Positions 35,521-46,910 of a DNA stretch of 64,000 nucleotides are shown piece after piece; positions within the stretch are counted from its first letter, which is position 1, and the number at the start of each line of letters is the position of its first letter. The position numbers were made by a program, and so were the translations under genes. The stretch is from Chionis minor (Eukaryota > Chordata > Aves > Charadriiformes > Chionididae): positions 1,150,033-1,214,032 of the forward strand of contig VZSF01008870.1 of the NCBI GenBank assembly GCA_013398295.1, in the 5' to 3' direction. Below the pieces are notes generated by a model. It was not told the DNA's origin. It saw only the letters and a program-made list of their open reading frames with translations, and searched no databases.

Positions 35521-38500
35521 TTGAAGTACGCTCTCTGCTCTGAATATTTAAAGCCAGTAATAAAACTGAGGGTAAAACTTGGTTGCCTCAAGGCTGACAA
35601 GTCTGATAAATCCATGTTAGGCACTTAAAACAGGTAGTTACCTCACAAGCGATTTAACGAGAGAGAAGGAGAGACAGATGGATAGATAGTCCTCTGAGCC
35701 TGAATCTAGTTACCCAGTTTTAGGCAACCAAACTGGAAAAATGGATCCTTAAAGTATCCTTGTATTTTTTAATTTTCCAGAACTCGGTGACTTACTTTTA
35801 AGCGTACCAAGTGAAACTATGGAAAACAAAAACTGCCTCAGGTTAAAGAATTTTTCAATGTCAGACAGAAAAATAAAACTTAATCTGAAACAACCCTAGC
35901 TCTTGAAAGATTGACATCTTTGCCAATGACTGAAGCAGAATTTTAACATGGTTTCTCTCGTAGTATTTCTTTCCTTGCTACTCAATTTAAATTGACTAAC
36001 CTGAAAGAGATGAATAACAATTCCACACTCAAAAATGTTGCTTTTCAGTGCATAAATCACCGAGACTGAAACTAGAGCTAAATGAGAAAGATGTATTATC
36101 CTACTAAAAATATGCAAATATTTCATGCATTCTTTTGTCCTCTTTCTTTTGGATTCAATGGCAACTGATGTTTTGTGTCAAATTATTTTATATGTGCTGT
36201 CTGGTATAAAAGAGATGTTTTATCAAGACAGACAGTCGTCTGACAACAAATACAAGTTCAAGTAACACACGAAAATTTCAGATTCACATCAGCATTTCCT
36301 AATTTTGAAAATCAGGTTCTACATATCTCTTGATAATTATAACATTAAAGACTTGGAACAAGAGGTGCGAAGCCTGCAGCATGTAAATTTTAGGAGCTCT
36401 CCCATCCAGTGGGTTTCCTACAGAAGGCATGCAGAAAATCAGGAACCCAGGAACGAGGCGCTGAGAAGGAAGGTACGTATGCTAGCCAATGACTGGAATG
36501 ACTGAAGCTAAAATGGGAGACTGAAAATAACTGGGCATCTAACTCCAGGCCAAAAGGAGGTGACACCCAGTTCACAGACATGACACCCCTCCCTTTCCCA
36601 AGTCTATTCACCTATTTGCAGCACACTGCATTGGACTTAGGAGCTACACCTCAAAAATGAGAAACTTTTCAAGTTTGCTTCAAATTAAGCGAGTGAAAAC
36701 CAGTTTCCCCCCTTTCTCCGGAGCATCCCACCAATAGATTATGGGATACACTCACACATGCTTTCTCACAGGTTTGCAGTGCTCCAAGAACACATAGCTG
36801 AGCAGCTACAGGAATGCCTGTTTCCAGCACCCACTGCAATCTGGACACAGTCGACGCCTCTGAGCAGTTTCATGGCCTAGGTTTAAGAAAATTTTGTGCA
36901 TGTTCAGTAGCAAAAAACCCCTCCAACACATTTAAATATTAAAAATTATATCAAATTCAGGGAGTTGATGGCTATCAGCTAAGCCACAAAAATGAACGGT
37001 GTAGCCTGTCAAAATTGTCCTATAATGCAAATTAGTTTAAACATCCATGAATGAAGTTTGAATTACCATAGTCTCCCTCCCAAGAGCATTGAGAGTTCAC
37101 ATTTGGGCAACTCCAGCAGTTCCCCTTTTGGCCAGAATATGTTAACTCACCCTAATTTAATTCAAAATTGTGAACCAAGCAAGTATTAATACTTCTGATA
37201 TGAAGTAAACATAACTGTTTATCAAGTAATGATGGCAGATCAAGCTGTTTATACCACCACTTAATATTCTTAAAGCTTATTTATTTAGAGTAAAAGGAGT
37301 AGAGACAGACAATACAGCAGAATTAAAAAAATGGCTTTTCAAGGTGAAATACATATCACTGTCACAAAGTAAAAGGTGACTTTACATACAACTTTATAGT
37401 GGATCTATGTATTTGTGTAGTTAGTAATATACTGTTGTTCTTGAGGCTTTCCAAACCATTTTATTTAGCGCTATGGAAGCAGTGATAAGCTGCATAGGAT
37501 CACTTGCATCATTTTAGTTAAGACACGTTTCAAATCCTCACACAGCCTCTCAGGTTCAACCCTGCTAAGACTTTGGGATTTATTTCGGGATTTGACCTCC
37601 ACCTACATGATCCTTGTTACATCACTTCGTTAATAGTTGTAGTTCAGCAATATGTTATGTATGTTGTGTATGTTACGTGTGACAGCCTGCAGTTCTGATG
37701 TGTCAACCAGTACAGGCAACAAACGGTCTTCAAAGACTGGACGCTGGACCTTTAAGCAACTACGTGATTTGAAAACAAGCTGCGATTTTTTTTTCAATGA
37801 TTTGGAGGTCTGTAAATTAACCTGCAGGTTTAACTCTGGCACACTCTCATGGAAATCAGCTCTGTTTAAAGGCTACTGGATCAGGCCCAGGGTGTTGAAA
37901 AAATAAGCAGGCTGCACCACCTTACCCTCATGAATCATTATACATAACACTTTAAATCAACAGTTCTTAAATCATATGAACTCTTTTAAAAGTACACTTT
38001 TCAAATTTTATTACTGTCTGCTACATCATATTGCATTTTCCATACTCTGCAGGCACTGATCTCCTGAAAATGCACATAACTTATACACATACCCTAGCAA
38101 CCTCAGCACTAAAGATCTGTCAAACAAATACACTACCTCTCACAGGTACTCCAGGCTGTGCATATACTACGCGCAACACTGCATATTCATATATGTATAA
38201 TTTATAGTTTTAGAATGAAATGCATATGATTATCCTTGATCCATTTGATGGTTGAGTCCCTGTCAGTAGTAGCAGTCGCTTGTAGTAGCAAAGTAACCTC
38301 TTAAATAAATTGAATTATTTGGACTGAGTTTCTCTTCTATATTTATGAATTATTAGTAATACAGTTCAATTTTCTAAGATCTACTACATATTTTTGCAGG
38401 CCATTTTCTATGAATTATCTTTTAGACTGTTTATAGGAAACTAGCAGAGTATATTGAAGAGAACATTGTAAATTAAAAGACAGCAAATTACAAATTACAG

Positions 38501-39959
38501 TTGACTTACAACCAAGTCTCATCCTGTTGTTTCTGTTGCTAGTATGGGTTACCATGATGCGGGGATACATGTTTCTATACAGAAAATAAGCCCTGCGCAA
38601 GGCTTCTGTAACCACTGTCTATAACTTAGCAGTTTTGCCAGCATCTCCATCAGTGCATTCACTTGCCAAGTTAACTCTTAAAAGTGAACATAACAATGTC
38701 ATGTATACAGCTAAAACACAGCAGTTTTACATTTCTGAACCAGTATCTATAAAAAATGTATACATATATATGTTTACATGTGTGCACATGCACACACGTG
38801 AATGTTACCCACTCAAATTCACTCCCTGCCCACTTTAGGTAAACTATCGCAGCCATCCCATTTGGCTAGGTAAGGAAGACATGATAGGCAATTTGAGTCA
38901 CGTTTCACACGGCACAAAGGCATTCGACAGCAGAGGATTTAAGAGATGCTAATGGAAAGAGATGGCAACATTGGAGAAGGCTGCAGGATAACATGCTGAA
39001 CTGAAACGACAGAGCTCGGGTGCAAATTGGATAACAATGGCTGGGACGCGCAGAGGTACACAGAAGGCTGAGCTGAGAGATGCTGACATGGAAGGATGGT
39101 GTATAATTTCTTAAAGCTGATGTGCTCTTTCCTCAAGTCCTTTCACTGCTTGTTTACCATGATTACCCTTGCTGATTAGACATCCTGACAGTCCCATTAT
39201 CATCTGCACCGTATATTTTTCTAATCAGATGGTGTTTTAGTATGCATGCTCAAAGAAAACAACATTAAAAATATCAGAGGAAAAAAAAAAGACTGTGCTG
39301 ACTAAAGACAAAGTTACGCTACTTCACAAACTGTAACATCTGAAACTACAATTTAGTCAGTTGTAATGATGAAAATTACAGATTTTAAATACAACAATCA
39401 TCTTACTACTTGCTTTGAATGTAACAACTCTAAATTTGGAAAACAGAATATAGTAAAAAATGTCCACTACTAACCAGTACCAACATTTACATTTAGCATC
39501 ATTTCTTCAGACATCTAAAGTAATGCTCATGTCATTTTTCCTTGTCGTTTTTCGGCTTTTTCCTCTTAGCCAGTGAACGGACCATGCATTAGAGAAAGAC
39601 ATCGATTATAGTCATTAGTGTACCTTGCACGTTCGTAGGCGCACCATGGCCTGGTTTACACTACATGGGTTTTGCAAAAGATGTCCTGTTGCTACAAACA
39701 AGGTCAATTTAGAGGGAGCGCCAGGAATCTCAGGAACGCGATCCCCTTTCCCTGCGCTAGCATTTCCTTTACGTAGGGTTTGACAACCGCGTGCCTGCGC
39801 CAGGGGCACCGGACAGCAGGGACACACGCGTCAAACCGCCAAAAAGCGGAGCCTCCGTCACCACCTGGAGTGGGGTAATTCCACTCCCCCAGCCCCGGCC
39901 CCACTTCCATACGGAACTGTGTCCTGAATCCAACTGCGGATACACGCATCTTTGTGGCA
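35521..39959. other. No gene recognised
   Basis: AT-rich non-coding DNA. An alternating purine-pyrimidine stretch lies at about 38760-38800. A short minus-strand Lys-rich frame at about 39580-39530 was examined and not accepted as an exon. Confidence 0.6.
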
Positions 39960-41215
39960 ATTAATTAACACTTTTATTTAAAAGAAAGAGAAAAAAAAAA
40001 AAGAGGTTGTAAGTTGCGTTTCCGTTTCAAGCTTCTGAGTGGAGGTTTAGAACCGAAGCCAGACGCAGGACACGATCCCGCTCTCACAAGCGTAGCAGGA
40101 ACGGGAGTTTTACTCCCTCCTCTTCCAGACTCACCTTTCCCACGCTTTCCACCGCCGTATCCGAACTCAGCAACTCCCTCTGTCCGTCTCTCCGTCTGTC
40201 CGTCGTCCGCCCGGCCGCAGACAGGCGCTCCGGGGCCGTTATCCTCAAGCGACGCTGACGGGCGGCGCTGCCCTTCCCGGAGGCGGTGTCGGTCGGTAGC
40301 CCCGCTNNNNNNNNNNNNNNNNNNNNNNNNNNNNNNNNNNNNNNNNNNNNNNNNNNNNNNNNNNNNNNNNNNNNNNNNNNNNNNNNNNNNNNNNNNNNNN
40401 NNNNNNNNNNNNNNNNNNNNNNNNNNNNNNNNNNNNNNNNNNNNNNNNNNNNNNNNNNNNNNNNNNNNNNNNNNNNNNNNNNNNNNNNNNNNNNNNNNNN
40501 NNNNNNNNNNNNNNNNNNNNNNNNNNNNNNNNNNNNNNNNNNNNNNNNNNNNNNNNNNNNNNNNNNNNNNNNNNNNNNNNNNNNNNNNNNNNNNNNNNNN
40601 NNNNNNNNNNNNNNNNNNNNNNNNNNNNNNNNNNNNNNNNNNNNNNNNNNNNNNNNNNNNNNNNNNNNNNNNNNNNNNNNNNNNNNNNNNNNNCGCCCAG
40701 CCCGCCTCAGCCTCAGCCCCCCTGGGCCAGGCAGGGTCCCGCCGCCGTCGCCATCCCGCCGCGGGACCGCGCTCACCGCTCCCGCCGGTGCCTCCGCGGC
40801 TGCCTCAGCCGCCGCTCCGCGGAGAGAGGCCGGGCCGAGCGTCCCCGGAGAACGCCGGTTCCCCGCCGCCCTGCCCTGCCTCCGCGTCCTCCCGCACACC
40901 GGCCCCTCTGCCCGCTCTCATCTGCCGCCGCCGGCGGGCGCGGAGGGGCTGGGACGGGCCGTACGGTCTCCCCCCCCCAGCGGGGCCGAGTGGGGCGGCG
41001 GCGGGGCCGGAGGGAGCGGGGCCTCGTCGGGAAGGCGGGTGGGGAACGTTTCCCCCCGGCCCCGGGCAGCCATCAGGAGCGCGTTCCCCTCCGTCCCGCC
41101 GTGCCGGCCCGCCCGTGAGGAGACGGTCCCCCGGAGCCGGTCACAGCACCGGCGGGACCCAACGCTGCCTGGACGATGAGGCGTTTCTCCTGGGCCGAAG
41201 AGGTTTCCTCCTCAC
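39960..41215. promoter_or_regulatory. CpG island, probable promoter region
   Basis: A sharp rise in GC and CpG against the AT-rich surroundings, strongest from 40190 to 41160, with G-rich tracts such as ggggcggcggcggggccgga near 40990. It is broken by an assembly gap. CpG islands usually mark promoters. In mammals VWA3B lies upstream of CNGA3, so this could serve a neighbour of CNGA3 or an upstream CNGA3 exon about 10 kb before its ATG. No TATA box or first exon could be assigned, and the direction of transcription is unknown. Confidence 0.7.
40307..40693. other. Assembly gap (387 N)
   Basis: A run of 387 N inside the CpG island. Reading frames that cross it have no meaning. GC-rich promoter sequence often drops out in assemblies. 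Confidence 0.99.
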
Positions 41216-42146
41216 GGCAGCGGGACTGAGTGCGCCCTCAGCCAGTTTGGCCATGGCACCCAGCTGCGCGGAGCGGTCGACATGCCGGAGGGAAGGGATG
41301 CCATCCACAGGGACCTGGGCAGGCATGAGAGGTGGGCCCGTGCCAACGTCATGAAGTTCAGCCAGGCCAAGTGCGAGGTCCTGCAGATGGGTCAGCACAA
41401 GCCTAATACACAAATGCAGGCTGGGTGGAGAATGGACCGAGAGCAGCCCTGAGGAGAAGGATTTGGGAGTGTTGATAGACGAGAAGCTCAACACGAGCCG
41501 GAAATGTGCGCTGGCAGCCCAGAAGGCCGACCACATCCTGGGCTGCATCAGAAGCAGCGTGACCAGCAGGTCCAGGGAGGTGATGCTGCCCCTGTAGTCT
41601 GCTCTGGTGAGACCCCACCTGGAGTGCTGTGTCCAGCTCTAGAGCCCCCAACATAAGGAGGACATGGATCTGTTGGAGCAAGAGCGGAGGAGGGCCACGA
41701 AGATGATCTGAGGGCTGGAACATGTCTCCTATGAGGACAGGCTGAGAGAGTTGGGGTTGTTCAGCCTGGAGGAGAGAAGGCTCTGGGGAGACCTTACAGC
41801 ATCCTGCCAGTAGCTAAAGGGAGCCTACAGGAAAGATGGGGAGGGACTCTTTATTCGGGAGTGTTTCAGTAGGATGAGGGGTAATGGTTTTAAACTGAAA
41901 GAGGGCAGATTTAGATTCAATATGAGAAAGAAATTCTTTATTCTGAAGGCGGTGAGGCACTGGAACAGGTTGCCCAGGGAAGCTGTGGATACCCCATCCC
42001 TGGAAGTGTTCAAGGCCAGGCTGGATGGGGCTTTGAGCAACCAGATCTAGCGGGAGGTGTCCCTGCCCGTGGCAGAGGGTTTGGAACTAGATGATCTTTA
42101 AGGTCCCTTCCAACTCTAACCATTCTGTGATTCATTCTATGATTTG
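41215..42146 (+). mobile_element. CR1 LINE 3' end, about 0.9 kb
   Basis: Recognisable CR1 blocks in order: gccaacgtcatgaagttcag, gaatggaccgagagcagccc, gaaggccgaccacatcctgg, accccacctggagtgctgtg, cctatgaggacaggctgaga, gaggcactggaacaggttgc and ctagatgatctttaaggtcc. It ends with a tail of ATTCTGTGATT/ATTCTATGATT units at about 42122-42146. It holds the distal end of the reverse-transcriptase frame, broken by stops, and the 3' UTR. The 5' part is missing and its left edge merges with the CpG island, so the start is approximate. Confidence 0.93.
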
Positions 42147-45100
42147 GCCCTCTCTCCCTGACCTCCTGGAGGGAGCTCACCTCCATGCTGACGTTCGGCC
42201 TGTGGCAGGCAGCCTGCTTCCCTCATCTCAGCTTTCTAAAGCTCTCTGAAGGCTTTCACGCTCCCCTGAACTTCACTTATTTGATTCTGATTCTGCTTTT
42301 CACAGGGTCCAGAAAAGCTGGAAACAAAGACCATGTATGAAAGCTCCATAAAATTGTTCTTCAGGTGGAAAAAGAGTCAGCAGAAGCCATGTTGTTCGTA
42401 ACTGAGAGGCCACTGCACTTTGCTGCACAATGTCAATTCAGCTAGATTGAACACAACATGACACTAGAAATGCATTTAAGTGCTTGGGTTTATGGAGAGG
42501 CGGAGTTACTCACTGCTCTCCCCTCTCTAATAATTATTTTACATAAGAAAGATGAACCACATCACACAATAAGCACTAATGCCAGGAAAAGGCCGTGTCT
42601 AAAACACTTAAAACCCCATCAGAAACTCAAGGTCTCACGCAGCTATCATGTTGGTCTTCTGAGTAACGGGTTTTTTGGGGATCAAACCAGAAAAGCCTGG
42701 GAAGGCAGAAAGTGCTTGAAGAGCATGTTTTTTTCTCCTCCCTTTCTGCTGTATTTCCCCCGTGGAGAACTCTGGGCAGTGTCCCGGAGGCGCTGATAGA
42801 AGAGCTAGCAGACGAGGTGTGCACCAAGTGCCAGGTTGCTGTTGTCCCTCAAAAGGCTCAAGCACTGGTTTCACTTTCCAGGTGCTACATGGAGATACGC
42901 GCCCTTTGCAGGTCCTGGCTTCCTACTACGACAAGGTCTAGTTGTACAGCTTGCCCCCATGTTCTGGTTGCTACACAAAGGAAGCCTGGGAAGGGAATCC
43001 AGGAAAAACATGCGGATATTTCCAAAAGGTCCCAGATCTGGACAATAAGGGAATGAGGCTGAATCAACAAAAATGAATGTCCACATCTAGAATGCATCAC
43101 TTTCCAAAGTCTGTCACAGTATTCAGTGGTATTGGTGTAAGAAAATTTAGAGAGAATTCTATGTTAAAGTTATAATACATCTTCATAATACCTCGGTTTA
43201 CTTCCCTAATCAAAGTTAAGACTCTTCAAATGTTTTATATCATAGAATTAAATCTAAGAGAAAAAATGTTTCATGAAGGAAAAAAAAACACCCTAAATTT
43301 ATCTAAGCATTTATCATAACATGCATGTTTGCTTAAAAGTACTATTCTCTATTCAAGGAAATAATGCATCGACAATATAACAATTTTTTAAAATATACAG
43401 AATAATTTTTCAATCTTTAGATGAAGCTAACTTGCATACATTTTCAAATAGGTAGTTGATTTTTCAGAGTATAAATATGCAGCCTGCGCTGTTTTCCTAT
43501 TTCCCAGCTTCTTCCTGGAGTCATCACGCTGTAGAAATACTAAACCTACAATTACAGTTCTGCAGAGAGAAAGAAGCCTTAATTAAAGCCCAAAATTCTA
43601 AAACCAATATCCTTTATTTTATGTAGGTTGTTAAAATATATACCAAAGACATAAACAATATTAAGCGTTCTCCATTAAGTGTCCCACGTCATTCTCAGCT
43701 TTCCTGTTGCCATAAAACAAACAACCGTTTACGCACTGAAAGCTTTTGCATAGCAAATACATTTTAAAAAAATCTGGAAAAGTAGAATTTGTAGTCCATA
43801 CCAGGGAAAACAGTACCAGCTCTTCCAATCTCTGCAAAGCCCTTTTGTCATCTTCAAGAAGTTGCACTCAATGGGAGACACTGCACGTTTCTCCCTTCAA
43901 ACGGGGCTCTGCCTGGAACAACAGAGCTGTTACTGGTACCAAATCACAACCACTGGTTCCCCATTGCCCACCCCCCCCACTTCCCACCCCTCGAAATGTA
44001 AGTGTGCTTAGCCAGCTCCTGCTTCCAGCTACGTGTTCCTTGTTGCAAAAAAAAAATCCGGAGGTCCTTCAGTCACAGGTTCCATGTCAACTCTTCCTAT
44101 TGATTGTAATCACAGAGGAGAGAGACTTGATTAATCTCCCCGTCGCTCACTGACTTTTAATCAGTGAGTGACCATCTGCCACCACATGCACCCAAACGAC
44201 TGGGCAGCATTTAAATACTCCCCTGGGGAATAGGGTACGTCTTCACAGAGCACTAAATAGAGCTGAGAGAGTCTGACTATTCTCCCACTGAAGTGACAAT
44301 TTGGGAGGAGAAGCTGCTCGGAGCAATTACTGTTGGTAGCTCAGGATAGCTGGGACAGGGCGCTCTGTATCATCCCCCAGGAAAAATTGGCCATAAAACC
44401 ATTTGATGTCCCGATAGCACGGCATGCCTCGCTATAGCAGCATGGTAATAACGGAGGTGATACATGGAGCAAGGGGGAGATGAAGCTGTTGGAGACAGTA
44501 AGGAAAGGCAAGAAAAAAAAAAAATCAGGAAAGTGGGATTAGTTGGGAATTGATGAAGAGGACAAAGTGATAGCAAAGCTCCCTACGGCAAAAAAGAGAA
44601 CAAGTGTTGTAAAGGACGCAGGCATCATTCAGGCATTGAAGCCCACCCAAAAAGGGCAGCAGGAGGTTTTGAACTTGCTACAGGTTTATGAAGGCTCATT
44701 ACACGTGCCCCCATTAGGCGTCGCGTCAACCAAGAGAGCCCCTTTCCGCCGCACATACACAGTGTGTGCTGGGGACATACAGGAGGTGGGAGGGGACCAA
44801 AATGGCTCCAGCACGCCCCGCGCTGTGGCACGGTGTGGTCAGCGTCCGGCAGGGAGCTGCGGAGCCAACTGCCCCTCCTTCTGATCCTCACCCACTGCTT
44901 GCTTCTGAGGCACAGGAGCTGCTGAGGGCTTTGTACAGCTCCCAAGCGCCGTGATGTTCAGCTAATTCACTAAAAATGCTGGTACCGGCTTTTACTTGGC
45001 CTAAGTTTACTTGAATGAAAATCTGGTTTGCTAAATGTAATGCTTTTCTAAACATCAGCGACTGTTCCAAACGTTGGGTTTGGTACTATACCTCTTTGAA

Positions 45101-46640
45101 GGCAGCCTCAGTGATGTGGCTGGTAATTATATTTGAAATTATGTCCTAAATAAAACGTAACTAGTTGCAAAGCTCACATGTTTAATTCTGCTAAATACTC
45201 CCCCAAAGACATTGAACAAACACATTTAAAATGTAGAGCTACACAGGCAAAATGAAGAGAAATGTTGATATGGAACCCCAAAAGCTCTAATCATAGGTGA
45301 CTAACAGCGTGAAGACACACAGCAAACGGACAAAAAGGTTTAATTGCTGTTTACTAGCATCATTGTCAAAGTAGTAGGCACTAAGAGCCAGAAAACCATC
45401 CTGAGTCCTGTAGTTAGATTTGGCAACATTTTCCTGTTCTGACATTTATTCCTATGTGCTAATCACGTTCTTATTCAAACCTATTTATTAGCAGGTTTTA
45501 ACCTGCTAGTGGCAGAGTTTCGCCAGTTGCCTAGGTAGTGAAGATGACAGGAAGGAAGAAATACCTTTTCACCTTTCCGTTTTCTGAATTGTTAGATGTA
45601 AGTGAAGACGTGCTTATTCAGGGAGCAAATATTCCTTCTTTCCAACATTTTGCTAATTTCCACGCATTATCTTTTCAAGTTTAAGTTGTGCTTTATTGCT
45701 ACAATCATTAAACCAGTCTTCTGAGAGCCATCAACAAGTAGGTTCAGCACACTGACAGCTGCAAGGCATCATCCATCCAAATAGCTGTGTTCAGTAAGGC
45801 ACTACTGGTGATTTAACTCAGTGACCTAAAATTATTGGTCTCTGACAGACACCTCTTTAAAACACAACCGTGAATTACTCTGTGATTTCAACAAAGTATT
45901 CTGTAGTTTTATATGCAAATTAAATATCCATTTTGTTCCACTCTGTCTGCAATGAAACAAAGCATCAGTGATAGTTTGCAGCTGGAAATCATAATTAATA
46001 AGAGGGGGAAATCTGGAGTTCCAGTACCTCAAAACAGAAAAGAGAAGGGAAAAAAAGAAAGAAAGAGCATCACCTTATGTTACAGTCTTTCACACCTTGA
46101 TCCTCAGCAAACTGGTTATTAAACACAGTCTTCTCTTTCATAGCTTGCTTTTTCATTTTATTATTTTCCAGCTTATTTGCAGCTTGCAAGCGAAATTCCT
46201 CAGCTGTCAGTCTACTCTCCAATTTCTTCCTCTTGTTTTCTTTCATCTCTCATGTCGTGAACTTCTCATACTTACCGTCAAGACCCTGTTCAGCTGTGCC
46301 CATCTACTTCTCTCTTTCATGTTTTCTGGTTTCGTTATTGTGCCAAGAATGCTACTTTCTAGATTTTTAGTCTGATCTCACTGTATATTTATTTTTATCT
46401 TCACTTCAATAAAATTAGAACATAGCTGCCAATACCCACTTTAAGAATTTCCTAGTTTATTTTGAAGTCCAGGAAAATACTAATATATAAGTAATACTTA
46501 ACCAGTGCCTTTATATTTAGGAATTTGCTTTATTAGACATTAGGCCTCTGCTGCTGATGCCTGCTGCCACTTGGGATTTGCTTCCTAGATACCTTGGAGG
46601 AAGAAGAGACATTTGAGTAAGGCACCAGTTGGGCCACAGA
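42147..46640. other. No gene recognised
   Basis: Non-coding DNA with short frames only. A plus-strand frame at 44543-44884 was considered, but it has no recognisable domain and no clear splice context. Confidence 0.6.
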
Positions 46641-46720
46641 AGATCTGAATTCTGGCTCTCTGCTTTTTCACAAATCTTTCTGTGCCTCAGTTACTGTTTT
46701 TCAAGTGAGAATCATTTGCC
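46641..46720 (+). mobile_element. MIR-like SINE remnant
   Basis: The string gatctgaattctggctctc and, further on, tctgtgcctcagttactg resemble the middle and tail of the ancient tRNA-derived MIR family. The copy is short and strongly diverged. The call is by eye. Confidence 0.3.
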
Positions 46721-46799
46721 ACCTTAGAAACACTACCAGAATAGCTTTAGTAATGTCTATTAGTTCTTAGGAATAATGCTTCAGCTACTGAGTGTAGGC

Positions 46800-46910
46800 A
46801 GCAACATAGCCCAGTGGTCAGGTGTGCATTTTGCTCCCTAGAGGAATGGCTTTAATTGCTTCCTCTGTGAGATAATTCTTGTGGCCTGTGGCAAAGCACT
46901 CAGATTTGTC
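46800..46910 (+). mobile_element. Second MIR-like or tRNA-derived SINE remnant
   Basis: It begins caacatagcccagtggtcag, like the tRNA-derived head of MIR. The segment gtggcctgtggcaaagcac resembles the later part gtgaccttgggcaagtcac. Highly diverged and uncertain. Confidence 0.25.

Noticed and set aside
39530..39585. Minus-strand MVRSLAKRKKPKNDKEK frame followed by a stop, as a possible last exon of an upstream gene
   Set aside because: Too short, with a weak acceptor and no recognised homology.
40084..40899. Long minus-strand reading frame across the CpG island
   Set aside because: It also crosses the N gap; Pro/Arg/Ala/Gly-rich composition is expected from GC content alone.
40014..41354. 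Long plus-strand reading frame across the CpG island
   Set aside because: It runs through 387 N and GC-rich sequence with few stops, and its end is CR1 sequence. No domain is visible.
41141..41723. Minus-strand frames over the CR1
   Set aside because: They are antisense shadows of the CR1 3' end.
44543..44884. Plus-strand 113-codon frame with a Lys-rich start
   Set aside because: No recognisable domain, no clear splice context, and its second half is an ordinary GC-rich stretch.
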